Assembly: GCF_023973825.1 (NCBI RefSeq)
Contig: NC_090124.1
Coordinates: forward strand, 1,146,501-1,210,500
Reading direction: 5' to 3'
From: Plasmodium brasilianum
Lineage: Eukaryota; Apicomplexa; Aconoidasida; Haemosporida; Plasmodiidae
DNA length: 64,000 bases
Of the stretch, positions 11,601 to 21,367 are shown in pieces. How positions within the stretch are numbered: position 1 is the stretch's first letter; each line of letters opens with the position of its first letter. A program made the translations under genes and the position numbers. Below the pieces are notes generated by a model. The model was not told where the DNA came from and did not search any database. It saw only the letters and a list, made by a program, of their open reading frames with translations.

Positions 11601-13510
11601 AAAAGATGTCTAATTCTACTCAACAAAAGAACAACAACTGTACTATAGAGGTAATAGAAATTGACAAATGTATCACAGACAAGGATATCACAAATGCTAA
11701 GAGAGAATATAATAGTCGTTCCAACGAATTATTAAACACGTCTGAAAACTCTACTTTGAATGATAACTCAAATTGTTGTATTATAACAAACGATTTTATG
11801 CATTTACTAAAAAGGCTGAATGAAGAGGATATAATATATGAAGATTGTTCTTGTTCTTTTAAAAACCTTTACTCAAAACTGTTACTAGATAAGTATCATT
11901 TTTTAACTATAGACAACCAGACTGTGTTAATAAAATATAACATACCATCTTTTCATTACACTTTTTACAAATCGTATGATACTTTTTTTTACAATCATAT
12001 AGTGTACGAATCGTTAATTCAGTTAGCTGATTTGAAATTCTTAAAAGATATAAAAATTCTGAACTGTTCAGAAGCAAATAGTGTTAACTTACTTAGAGAC
12101 ATAAAAACAATATACCCTATGATAATACTATCAAATTTTTATAATTTGAAAGGTAGTACTTACTTAACTAGTCATTATGAACATCTACGAAATTGTAGAA
12201 ATATGAATGATGTATTATTACTCAGTAGAACTGATATCCATGATACTAAAAATGATCAACATCGCAGTGAAAATAATCATACCATCCTTTTTGAAAAAGT
12301 AAAGGAACATGTAAATTATAACCATGATGACAAAGAAATTAATTTTTTTACTAGCAATAATACCTATGTAACTTTTGATAAGGATAATTATAGTTATAGA
12401 AATAAGTATATTTTTAATTCGTATAATAAAAACAATTCGATATTTAATGATAGCTCAGTAACATCCCCTTTTGATATTTGTTTAACGGAGCTGTTTAACT
12501 ATCCCGTTCAAACGATATATTTAAATTCTATAATTTTAAATACTATTATTTACATTTTTCACAAATCGTTTTATTTTTATTCTCTTGAAGATGTTAAAAA
12601 AAAGAAAGCAATTAACAAAGCTAAATGCGCCTTTTTCTACCTCATATATATTGTCAATTATTATGGCCTAACCCAGTGCACTAGTGGTATTTCTACCCGG
12701 ACCGAATGTCATTGTGACCGCGCAAAAGTAAAAGGCTCATCCTTGCAAAGAGTAAATGACAAAAGTGATAAAGATGGAATTAAGGATAGCAGTTACGATG
12801 CGAACGAACTAACGGGGGAAGAAATACTCCTGCATAGTGAAGACGCAGGAAGGGGAAAAGACGTACAAAATGGATACGCCGATTTGTATAAAACGGAGTA
12901 TTTCTGCAACCTATTTAAAACATTTGAAATATTGCAAGCAGCGTATCATAACGACATGTACAATACAGGCTCCATACTATATTTTAAATGTTTACTTTTA
13001 AATATAAATATGTACATAAAAATATTAACCGATAGTACTGGAATTGAAGAATGCATTAGTGAAATTCAGATTGTTTATACAACTATATGGTCATATTTAC
13101 TTATCAATTTAAACAATTTTAAGCAACTTTTGATTAATGATAAAACATATCAAATAATAAACTTGTCATGCGTATTTAAACAGTACAACTATCTTGTACA
13201 GAACATTACTATTTTTACTTTAATAATACAGTCTATTTATTACCAAGGCAAGAAGAAAGTGTCTAATGAAAATAATGCTTTAATGAAAAATTTAATAAAT
13301 AGAATAATTTTTTTACTTACTGATCTGAACAAAAATTTGTATTCCTTTTCAGAGGTCCTAAACAAGTACAATCCTATAACAATTTCTCATGTATTAAAAA
13401 ATTTTGAACTTCAGTCGATAAGCGAAATTGTGTCTTCTTATAAACTACATATTTGGAATTTGCACGATTTACTGAACAATAAAATTGTCGTCATAAAAGC
13501 GTACTCATAA
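8639..13510 (+). CDS. Large TPR-like protein, candidate NatB auxiliary subunit (NAA25/MDM20-like)
   Basis: This is a single exon of up to 1623 codons. An in-frame ATG 36 nt downstream (8675, MNSKAIEIL) is the more natural start, because conserved-looking helical sequence begins there. The N-terminus reads as tandem helix pairs with the TPR-type pattern of the NatB auxiliary subunit: paired helices over residues 15-110, and near residue 300 a helix followed by 'KLPENYDYYILYMD', resembling the PDDW-yy--yld motif of MDM20/NAA25. NatB acetylates the N-termini of proteins beginning Met-Asp/Glu/Asn, and the auxiliary subunit anchors the enzyme to ribosomes. Large asparagine/serine-rich insertions break up the helical regions, including a six-residue tandem repeat at about 9940-10160. 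Overall length exceeds the usual roughly 970 residues of the family, consistent with these insertions. The assignment rests on pattern only; an unrelated helical-repeat protein is possible. Confidence 0.5.
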   Translation: MESFHLCANLSKMNSKAIEILNLIEEKSFKKSEKLITVGLKSKKNEKLYLLLKCLLHSYVNEIKECKEGLAFIDPDDYDENIFYILGNIYANLNEESKFIGLYEQKLKKAEIAKNGKTSNNTKNVKITNTVCSTTASSKSINDSGHVSSNNSTIVSSGNEKFAHRQKLDVERVLKNLFDYCINGSFFNKGSNLSLKLFKITNDSKYILYNSFLLYMNNSNNNSRIYNLCLNFIKNYKYFNYNKVMENFSFFLIFFFLNIKMRNYEECIKINEYAKTNNFFLNPLQYYVYKFYIFFIFNKLEEAIPILIFLIKKLPENYDYYILYMDITIYLLNKRSNVIMEEKVGESEVEDVFKYYKNDLMYLEFFQKCFMNTCMQRLKAVPGNISTFWNCIFRGDEYSKDFFKEIMNYVLSLHEGNNSNGICNGHASSSDSYTSNDHAPSNDHVPRNGHTPSNSYTPSNKHAPSNSHAPSNSHTPSNSHAPSNSHTPSNSHAPSNSHTPSNSHTPGNCHESPLENVIQKVELTVGVYKKNVMKIHSEQDVKMYMYTLFLILLKEGKHYNIFYSIKHHLSILRDDMIAVLIVFLKIILKILYTFIRSEMTRFELSISEGKNEMISKNREKNILEQYKQIYNFEKLLYILYKKDVYDSFDRIFSLYIKITNNPHLKLKDDNVVILLVEMALYIDKCKVFKTEKNCYSDYGTHIYTIINNNHQQLNIGNCSSVDEYVGIIDSYDDLNGKDSHTDDNRTIVLFSHNYKSFENINEEKNSVKCEKDVLLFSRSYYIIALSLLKYSYDYKIRLNEKENEEKKVKPLLNSEYINVLVLTIYLNSVIGTFSNTSSLVEKLNIKNIQLITYSPILYIHMFSYSYYKYEDNLLKLILNYYNVQQSNLKSSISKCFQNYSFFKINEIVNSYFLNTTSIVFYFIKLLFIFKKQILAGKGLFYVHLFSSLKNNYIMHNEYSTKFPFLKDMINSISNNPVKNKNAKVDISKKMSNSTQQKNNNCTIEVIEIDKCITDKDITNAKREYNSRSNELLNTSENSTLNDNSNCCIITNDFMHLLKRLNEEDIIYEDCSCSFKNLYSKLLLDKYHFLTIDNQTVLIKYNIPSFHYTFYKSYDTFFYNHIVYESLIQLADLKFLKDIKILNCSEANSVNLLRDIKTIYPMIILSNFYNLKGSTYLTSHYEHLRNCRNMNDVLLLSRTDIHDTKNDQHRSENNHTILFEKVKEHVNYNHDDKEINFFTSNNTYVTFDKDNYSYRNKYIFNSYNKNNSIFNDSSVTSPFDICLTELFNYPVQTIYLNSIILNTIIYIFHKSFYFYSLEDVKKKKAINKAKCAFFYLIYIVNYYGLTQCTSGISTRTECHCDRAKVKGSSLQRVNDKSDKDGIKDSSYDANELTGEEILLHSEDAGRGKDVQNGYADLYKTEYFCNLFKTFEILQAAYHNDMYNTGSILYFKCLLLNINMYIKILTDSTGIEECISEIQIVYTTIWSYLLINLNNFKQLLINDKTYQIINLSCVFKQYNYLVQNITIFTLIIQSIYYQGKKKVSNENNALMKNLINRIIFLLTDLNKNLYSFSEVLNKYNPITISHVLKNFELQSISEIVSSYKLHIWNLHDLLNNKIVVIKAYS
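9935..10160 (+). repeat. 18-bp coding minisatellite (SNSH-A/T-P hexapeptide repeat)
   Basis: The unit catgctccgagtaatagc alternates with catactccgagtaatagc and is near-perfect from about 10021 to 10150, with degenerate copies upstream. It encodes alternating HAPSNS/HTPSNS. The copies differ almost only at the Ala/Thr codon, which implies recent expansion of a 36-bp higher-order unit. Confidence 0.95.
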
Positions 13511-14775
13511 TTAGTTTTGGAAAATTGCAAATTGAAAAGAGATGATTCACTGCTATTATTATTAGCATTACTATTATTATTACGCTTTTGTTTATATTAT
13601 TTTTATATAAAATTTACAAAAAAAATTTTGTAGCTTAAGGAATGATTGAAACAATTTTTTTTTTGTGCGACCAAAGCCATTAGTATTGTATCATTTTTAA
13701 TTAACACTGTCTTGTGTCTTTTAATTTTTTAAAAAGTGCTGTTATCATTTTTGACTTAATTAACTGTTAGCGCATACGCGTGTATGTACGTATGTATGAG
13801 TATATATATATATATTTATTTATTTATATAGGCCCATACATATACACCCACATACACTAGTTTAGTTGAAAACGAGATTTTAAAATGCTGCAGATTTGAA
13901 ATTCATATTAAACCTTAATTCATAGATTAGAGGAATTTCTACATTTTTTACTCATTACTTTTTTTTTTTTGTACATGTACAACGCCAAAAGAATTTTTTT
14001 TTTATTTTGTTCCGTTTTTTCGCGAATAAGCTATATTTCTTGTCCTTTTCCTTTTCCTTTTCTTTTAGTTCTCATTTTTTTTCCATTTATTGAAGATGTA
14101 GAGTGCAACTTTTATACAAACTATATCTTTTCAACAGATTGTTCTAAAGTGTAGTAAGTGTAATCCACATCGCACATTCAGTATTATGCTTATTCATTTG
14201 GGGTGTGTGCAGTGGAAGCCAATATGCCTTTCAAAATTCTGTTATATTTTATTTTAATGTGCTTCAGTATGTTTCAGTATGTTTGAATTCACTCTGATTT
14301 ATTTAATTTTTTTGCAAAAGTCATAAAATAAAAAAAATACATGAACAGGAATTTCCATGGGTAAGCAGCATAGCACTAATACAAAATATGATGTTCCATA
14401 CATAAATATATATATATATATATATATATATTCTTATGTACAATTTTAAGGAGGATCAACACAGTTAAAAATGCTACGGAAATAAACAAGACACAAATAA
14501 AAAGCAGTGTAATCACAAAATAATGATAAAATAAAAAGCGAGAAAATGTAAAAAAAAAAATAATTCATATCAGTATGAATAGACAACTTAAAAAACTATA
14601 GAAAAAAATATACAATTTTAAAAATAAAAAAAAAATTGACGCATAAAATAAAAAAGTATCTGGCTACAAGAAAATGATGCAGGTATATACCCTCATTTAG
14701 GACAGCTGGTTATAAAAGGAAAATTAGAAAACTAGGGTAAATTGAGCGCGAAAAAATTGTACACTAAGAGAACGT

Positions 14776-14807
<32 letters not shown>

Positions 14808-15143
14808 GTATGCATTTTAGGATATAAAAGGTTCAAACCATTTTTACTTCAATTTTTCGTAAACGAACATAAGCCTCTCATCGGTACACACTTCACGTTT
14901 TTAAGGTTAAGAACATAAGGTAGGTAAAGTACTCACATATGTTATCCACAAAATCATTCCCTGAAAGTACAGTAAAAGAGAAATGGGAACATGTGTATGT
15001 TCAAATGTATATATACGTAAATACATATATATATATATATATATATAAATGTTCGCGTAAATTGCAAATGAAAACTTCAGCTAGAAGCACTCAAAGTTTA
15101 CGGCCTCAAATTTCTTATTTTTTCTATTTTTATTAAATATGGG
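13511..15143. other. Intergenic region between convergent genes
   Basis: No gene is seen. The stretch contains TA dinucleotide runs (13801-13815, 14406-14431, 14777-14802, 15026-15047) and poly-T/poly-A tracts. Short frames at 13969-14154 and 14939-15136 have no features of real exons. It should hold the two 3' UTRs. Confidence 0.5.
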
Positions 15144-16322
15144 TCAACCTATCTCGGAGGAGCAAAGAGATTCCTCTTCCTCGAAGATGTCAAATTTTTT
15201 AATGAGATCTTCACCATGTTTAGACAATATGTTATCATATTCCACCATATTTTTTTCAAAGGATATTTTCTTGTTGAACATTTTTGTTATATAATGAGTA
15301 GTAACATCATGCGCTCCTTTATAAAATGTTTTCAATTTATTAAAATTTTGATCTTCATCATACTCATCATGGTCAGTTATTTTACTTTTTTTTAATTTTT
15401 TTTTTCTTATTGACCTTTTTTTTTTTTTTCTTTTTTTATTGGACAAATCACTGTATTTGTCAGTTTCAGAACGTTTTTCAGCATCTCTAACATATTGATT
15501 TGATTCACTTCTACAGCCTACTAATCTTCTAACATGTTCTGACAATTCATGTTTTGCTTCATTATCTATTTCGAAAAATTTCTCGTAGGATTCAGATTTA
15601 TACGTGTCTTCTGAATTATCCATATTTGACATATTTATATCATGTTTATTTGATAATATAGCTTCATCTTTTAACACCATTTTTTCACTTTGGAAGATTG
15701 TATGTATAATACTTTTTTCATTTTTCGAAAACGATTCTGACCTACATTTAAAGTAATTTTTTGAGAATTTGTGTTTACTGTTGTGGTGCTTTTTTCTTTC
15801 AGAATGTGTCTTACAGGAATTTTTTTTTTTTATTTCATTGCTTAAATAAATTTGTTCGTTCGTTCGTCCATTTCTATTGCCGTTTATTTGTCCATCTGCA
15901 TTGTTATTTATTTGTCCATCTCCATTGTTATTTATTTGTATATTCCCATTGCCATTTATTTGTCCATCTCCATTGTTATTTATTTGTATATTCCCATTGC
16001 CATTTATTTGTCCATCTCCACTGCCGTTTATTTGTCCATCTCCACTGCCGTTTATTTGTCCATCTCCACTGCCGTTTATTTGTCCATCTCCACTGCCGTT
16101 TATTTGTCCATCTCCACTGCCGTTTATTTGTCCATCTCCACTGCCGTTTATTTGTCCATCTCCATTGCCGTTTATTTGTCCATTTCCATTGTTGTTTATT
16201 TTCTCTTTTATTGCGCTTTCTAAATCTTTTTTTTTATTTTTCATATCGTCGTTATTACTTTTAAATTTATTTATTGTTCCCTGAAAATTATTTTTATTGA
16301 TTTGTGAAATAAATGTATGCAT
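15144..16322 (-). CDS. Basic, repeat-rich Plasmodium protein of unknown function
   Basis: This protein of up to 392 residues matches no family I recognise. Residues about 45-150 are an array of the octapeptide INGSGDGQ and its Asn variants. The middle part is charged and serine-rich. Residues about 295-325 form a very basic cluster (runs of Lys/Arg, a plausible nuclear or nucleolar localisation signal). The last 75 residues (FNKLKTFYKGAHDVTTHYIT and on) have mixed, non-repetitive composition and look like the conserved functional end. The start is uncertain: a splice-acceptor-like 'taattttcag' falls about 12 codons after the first ATG, so the first residues could be intron and a short 5' exon could lie upstream. 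The long open frames on the opposite strand over the repeat are artefacts. Confidence 0.7.
   Translation of the reverse strand: MHTFISQINKNNFQGTINKFKSNNDDMKNKKKDLESAIKEKINNNGNGQINGNGDGQINGSGDGQINGSGDGQINGSGDGQINGSGDGQINGSGDGQINGSGDGQINGNGNIQINNNGDGQINGNGNIQINNNGDGQINNNADGQINGNRNGRTNEQIYLSNEIKKKNSCKTHSERKKHHNSKHKFSKNYFKCRSESFSKNEKSIIHTIFQSEKMVLKDEAILSNKHDINMSNMDNSEDTYKSESYEKFFEIDNEAKHELSEHVRRLVGCRSESNQYVRDAEKRSETDKYSDLSNKKRKKKKRSIRKKKLKKSKITDHDEYDEDQNFNKLKTFYKGAHDVTTHYITKMFNKKISFEKNMVEYDNILSKHGEDLIKKFDIFEEEESLCSSEIG
15885..16195 (-). repeat. 24-bp coding minisatellite (INGSGDGQ octapeptide repeat)
   Basis: About 13 copies of a 24-bp unit; on the plus strand it is written ccatctccactgccgtttatttgt. 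Seven consecutive copies at about 16010-16170 are nearly identical. The flanking copies have Asn codons in place of Ser or Asp. The perfect core indicates recent copy-number change. Confidence 0.95.
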
Positions 16323-17172
16323 GAGGCTTTCTTTTTCATTTTTTTTTTTTTATTTATTACAAAATGTATGTTAAAATATAGTGTTCATATATTTTTTTTT
16401 TCTTTCATTTTATATAGCTCTCTACAATAACTTCTTTTCGACACCTTACCATAATTTAATATAATGTAGGTTATTTTCCTATTCTCCATAAAATTTTTAT
16501 ATTGCAGTTGCGTAACATGCCCTTATTCAATTGTTAAAAATAAAATGTGAATTGTAATTTAAGAAAATAAAAAAGTTATTCATAAATTAAAAGAAAAAAT
16601 TTTCACTCTTATTTTTTTAAAAAGAATATAAATAATCAACAGTAAGAAAAATGAACAATAAAATAAAAAGCATATATATTGCTTTTTAAATTTAACTAAT
16701 ACAATAGGAATATTGTTTATTTTTCCGTATATTTATAATAGCCAGATAATGCTACTTCTATGTTATATGTATGCAATTATTCTTGCTATAAGTTTTTAAG
16801 ATTTTAATATAACTGTTTACAATCTATTAAAAATAAAATGACTTATATTTATAACAAAATGAAATTTTTTTTTTTTTTTTTTTTTTATTAATCTACAGAT
16901 TAAATAGCTATTTATTTAGGAAAAAAAAAAAAAAGAAAAGAAAGAAAGAAAAATGAAAAACAGAATATAAGGAAAAAACGGAAAATAACAGAAAAAAGTG
17001 GAAAATAACGGGAAAAAGCATAAATCTTATTTAATAATTTAATAAATGAATGTCTAAATAACCATAAATATCAAAAAAATGTGTATGGCAACGGTTGTTG
17101 CTATTATTGTTGTTGTAATTGTTGTTCTTGTTATTTTTTCTTTATTTTTAAAATGATGCAATTAACATTTAT

Positions 17173-17342
17173 TTCTGAACGTTCAGAATTTTTCTTTATT
17201 CTTATATATAAATTCTTCGAAAGTCATTTTTATTATACGATTTTATTATGAACGTTCATAATTTTATTAATTTATTATTTATGTATGTTAAGGAAAATGA
17301 AATTCATTTTTATTATACGATTTTATTATGAACGTTCATAAT
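17173..17342. promoter_or_regulatory. Three GAACGTTC-centred palindromes
   Basis: Perfect palindromes lie at 17173-17188 (TTCTGAACGTTCAGAA), 17245-17262 (ATTATGAACGTTCATAAT) and 17325-17342 (same sequence), with centres 73 and 80 bp apart. The core fits the nGAAnnTTCn pattern of a dimeric-factor site. The second and third copies belong to an 80-bp tandem duplication. They lie about 850-1020 bp upstream of the start at 16322. That they are regulatory is inference. Confidence 0.45.
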
Positions 17343-17378
17343 TTTGTTAATTTTTTATTTATGTATGTTAAGGAAAAT
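17224..17378. repeat. Two-copy 80-bp tandem duplication
   Basis: The segment beginning 'tcatttttattatacg' at 17224 repeats at 17304 with only two or three substitutions and ends in 'atgtatgttaaggaaaat' in both copies. Each copy carries one 18-bp palindrome. Confidence 0.93.
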
Positions 17379-18184
17379 TGTTTTCTCTACGTGATTTATA
17401 CTATTAAAAAACTGCTTTCCTAAGGTATAATATTTAACAAAATTATGCTGCAATCACTTATTTTTATGTTTTCCTCCCCCACTTTCTCTTATATTAAAAA
17501 ATTAAGAGAAAAAAATGTTAACTCATAATAATTGAGTTAACTTTATGTACACATATTACGTTATATATAGAAATATATCAAGGCTAATGTATAATCAGCA
17601 AATAAAAAAAAAGAAAGATTTCCCCATTTCTTGATATTGAAAAATTTATATTTCATGGTCAGAAAAAATGAACGATAATAGTACATTAAAAAATACAAAA
17701 AAAAAAAAAAAATATTATTATAATATTTATCTGCATTTCGGTAAAAATATTAAAAATATTATAAGCTACAAAAAAATACATAATAAATCATTAAGTAACA
17801 TAAGCTCAATGAATAACATCAGAAATTGTAGATAAAAAAATAAATATATAAAATATATAAAAAACAGGTAAAGGAAACAAAATATGAAACATTTTGTGTT
17901 TCATAATAAATGTACTTTGTGCGCAATTTTATTTTCAAATATCCCGTAAAAAGGCAAAAAAAAAAAAAAAAAAAATCCAAAACGGTTGATATTTATAGTC
18001 GGGTATACATGCACATACATACACACGCGCATATATATATAAGTATGATATGGAAAAACTAAAAAAAAGGGGAAATGAAAATTTTTGCTAGTTGATTAAT
18101 ACTTTGTAATTTTCAACTATACACAAGAGATCCTTAATTTCTAAGAAAAAATCAGTAAAAATCAAAACAACGGAACGTCAAAAT

Positions 18185-20028
18185 CTAGAGATCTTCACCT
18201 TGAACATCTCTCGTTTCTTTATCGTGACATTCCAAAAACTGATCTGATGTCATTTTTTCTTGCAAACCCTCTATTACATTTTTAATGCCCAGAATATCAC
18301 ATAAAATGAGGAAAATTTGATTTTTAATATTATTCGTTTTTTATGTATCTTGACTATTTTTTATCATTTCCACAATTATTTGCTTATCCACATGATTGTC
18401 TTTACAACATGTGAGTAGTTTCTTTTAATCTTCGTTAAATTTGTTCCTATCTACTAATTTTAACTGGAGTGAGTTCATATAATATTGCAAAGTGTTATTG
18501 GAACGAGTCATTTCTTCAATTATTTTATTTTTGTCCTTAATTTCACTTTGGTATTTTTCTACATCCACTGTTAGCTTTTTATAATTTATTATAAGTTCAT
18601 TATTTTTATCTATTCCTCCCTGTAAATATCTTATTTTGTCGTTCAGCAAATTTATTTTAACATTGTTTTCTTCTTTTATTGTATTTATGATATTTTTGAA
18701 ATATATTTTGGTCTCATTTTTTATTGAAAAATCCTCTTGCATCTTGTATGAACAGCTTTTCTCGGAAATAGGTCAATTTCATTTTGTAGTTGTATCATGT
18801 ATGCATTTTTTTTTTCTTCCAAACAATTATTATAAGCCGCATTGTTGTTTGCATAATTCCTTGACCTTTCATTTTTTGTATAATAATTTTTTTTTATCCC
18901 CATAAATAGAGTTACATACATTATCATCACTAAGCTTGCTACTGTTTCTTAGTTTATTTTCTTCTGTATGTATATTTTGCGTACAACTATCTTTACCATT
19001 TTCGCCCTCTGTAAAACTATTGAAAATGGTATATGTTCGGTTATTCACCTCATAAAATTTATTATCTTCTTTTTTTATAATTATATTATTATTATTTACG
19101 TGACTATTTTTCTTATGTATAATATCTTCATTCTGATCATTTTTTTTATATGATATATAACACTATTTTTCAAATTTTCATTATTCCTTAAATCGGTTCC
19201 CAAAGGATTTTCTTTATCATTAAGATGAACATAATACTGCGCTTCTTCATGTTCTACATAAATATTATTAGTTTCTCTTGTAATAATCATAGCCGAACCT
19301 TTTTCCTCTACATTGATGGTGTAATTTCCCCTGTCGTTCTCCTTTATTTTTTGCTTTTCATTTTGACCAGCATTATTATTATTACAATTATAATTATTTT
19401 CCACATAATTTATTTGGTCCTCTTTATATTTGTGCTGCTTAAGTACTTAGGCATTATTATTCATTTTTTGTAGCTTGTCTATTTTTAAAATATTAAATAA
19501 CAAATGTGCAATACTATATTCATATTCTACTTTATTCATAGAAGTAAACTCCCTTTTATCGATTAGATTTATATTCAAAAATTTGGTTAAAATGAGAAAA
19601 ATGTATTTACTCATGTAAATAAAATCTAACAGGAAAAGTTTTTTTTTTTCTGATGTATAATAATTAATTTTGTACGCATAAATTAGTAAATGAACTTTTT
19701 CACTGTTTATGAAACTATTAAATACATTTATATTATTAACAGTTTCTTCATATAAAATATTTTTTACTTTTACTGTTTTTTCTTTTTCCTTTTCTTCACT
19801 ATTTAATGATACTACAATTTTAATATCGCATTCCGTTTGAGACAATATTTCTGTACTCCCAGAAGTGAAATTTGTTCCCCCTTTTTGTATACCCTAATTA
19901 GTACTACTACTGACATAACCCTCTATTGGGTTGAAGCCCTTATTAAAATATATATTATCATCCTCAGTCAATATAACAAGGTGAATGTTCTGCATATCCT
20001 TATTAATTTTATCCCATGCATTTTGCAT
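18185..20028 (-). pseudogene. Decayed gene for a coiled-coil protein
   Basis: Read on the minus strand from ATG 20028, a coding-like sequence continues for about 1.8 kb but is broken many times. In-frame stops are seen at 19896-19894 (TAG), 19449-19447 (TAA), 18427-18425 (TAA) and 18343-18341 (TAA); after each, the same frame resumes sensible sequence. Frame changes occur near 19145 (run of eight A), near 18900 (run of nine A) and near 18755. The pieces have protein-like composition throughout: an N-terminal part (MQNAWDKINKDMQNIHLVIL), a hydrophobic stretch around LLFNILKIDKL, and a C-terminal heptad-rich coiled coil (KIYFKNIINTIKEENN, KIRYLQGGIDKNNEL, KNKIIEEMTRSNNTLQYYM), ending ...VQGEDL at 18185. 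I do not recognise the family. Homopolymer errors could explain the frame changes but not four separate stops. Introns do not remove the stops, because the frame is coding on both sides of each. Confidence 0.8.
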
Positions 20029-20914
20029 CTCTTTATCTTTTTATCTTAAAAAAAAAAAAAGAAAAAATAAGGGAATATAATATAAGCATGTTATCATTCT
20101 TTTGTACTCTCGCTTTAGAATAAGTTATTGTTCGTATGAAGATTATAAGCATATATATACATATATACACACATACAGTTATAGATCACATATTACATAT
20201 TTTCCCTAGTGTTGCGGCCTAAACTATTTATATGAAAAAAAGAGGAAGAATTCGTATATATCCAAAAAAGCAGTTTTTTATGTAGTCCACAATGAGGTTA
20301 TGTATACAATATATTCCATTTTTGTTCTTTTTTTTTTTTTTTTTTTTTATATTTCTTCAAAAATTGTTCTCTTCTACTAATTATTCATGCAATGTTACGT
20401 CACAGTAATGTATAGATATACATAAATTTATGTATGCATTATATGTATATTTTTAATTATTATACACATTTTTCTTTTTTTTTTTTCCTCACCAGTTGTA
20501 ATTTTCACCCATATGGAAGCAGAAAAAAAAAGATTATTTATTCTTACATACATATATTCATATATGGGATGGATACATACAATATATATTGTAAGAGTAA
20601 AGGTAAATTTACAATAATTGATGGTCATAAAAAATTTCTTTTTGCCTCTTCATTTAAAAAACTTTGATATGAAGTTTTCATATAAATAAATATATTTGAT
20701 AGCTACATACCAATTAATAGTGCACATTTTATAAACATCTTTTCAACAATTTAGTAATATCTAAAGAAAAAGTGAAAAGTGTAGTGAGCATATATTGGTA
20801 CTTGTTGCATATGTATGTTTCATAAGCACAAATTTGTAGTTAAATATATACTTACGTAAATACATACATATATATTTACATGTATTTATAAAATAATAAA
20901 ATTAAGTGAAGAAC
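20029..20914. promoter_or_regulatory. Divergent upstream region of the pseudogene and the small plus-strand gene
   Basis: No gene is seen. It contains a poly-A tract (20048-20060), a long poly-T tract (20331-20348) and TA-rich runs. It probably includes the old promoter of the decayed gene and the active promoter of the gene starting at 20915. Confidence 0.45.
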
Positions 20915-21367
20915 ATGGCGAAGGTTAGTATAAAAGACTACGGAAGCATGTGTCAGTGGTTTAAAAAGCTGAGCACGAAAAAAGTTATGCCGTTACTACC
21001 AGAAAAAAAGGATGAGAGATTAAAAAAGTTTACAAATTTTTCTTTATATCATATAATGGAAAAGTATGAATTTGTGCCTAATTTTCTTTTACATACTGAA
21101 TACATGTATCCAATATTATATGATAACCCTGAAGTTTTAAGACAGTCCTACTTCAATCATTATAAGTTTTCTAATACACCTAATGGAAAGAAGGATATAC
21201 CAACGAACAGAGATGATCCTGTAATACAAAATAAGCCAACATCACAATTAGAGGAAGGGGGGAAGAATATGGAGCAGGAAAAGGAGAAGAATACGGATAA
21301 AGAGAATGAGAAAGAGAGAGAGAAAGAAAACCGAAGAATGGAACAACATAGCAAACAAATTAAATAA
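20915..21367 (+). CDS. Small hypothetical protein with conserved-looking N-terminal half
   Basis: This is a 150-residue single-exon protein from ATG 20915 (MAKVSIKDYG). The first 95 residues are compact and non-repetitive, with many aromatics (MCQWFKKL, FTNFSLYHIMEKYEFVPNFL, HTEYMYPILYDNPEVLRQSY). The last 50 are a highly charged Glu/Lys tail (EKEKNTDKENEKEREKEN) likely to be disordered or helical. There is no signal peptide or membrane segment. It could be a small organellar or complex subunit; I do not recognise the family. The gene is convergent with poly(A) polymerase. Confidence 0.75.
   Translation: MAKVSIKDYGSMCQWFKKLSTKKVMPLLPEKKDERLKKFTNFSLYHIMEKYEFVPNFLLHTEYMYPILYDNPEVLRQSYFNHYKFSNTPNGKKDIPTNRDDPVIQNKPTSQLEEGGKNMEQEKEKNTDKENEKEREKENRRMEQHSKQIK

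Larger units (their letters stand above)
16323..18184. promoter_or_regulatory. Upstream region of the repeat-protein gene, with palindrome cluster
   Basis: About 1.9 kb without a gene. It contains poly-T/poly-A tracts (16867-16886, 16921-16934, 17958-17975), an 80-bp tandem duplication at 17224-17378 and three perfect palindromes centred on GAACGTTC. Both flanking genes lie on the minus strand, so it serves as the promoter side of the gene ending at 16322 and the 3' side of the pseudogene. Confidence 0.5.

Noticed and set aside
16010..16170. CRISPR-like regular repeat array
   Set aside because: The units are contiguous with no spacers and lie in a coding frame of a eukaryotic gene.
15761..16284. 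Three plus-strand frames of His-Leu-Phe, Ser-Ile and Pro-Phe repeats
   Set aside because: Opposite-strand shadows of the octapeptide repeat in the minus-strand gene.
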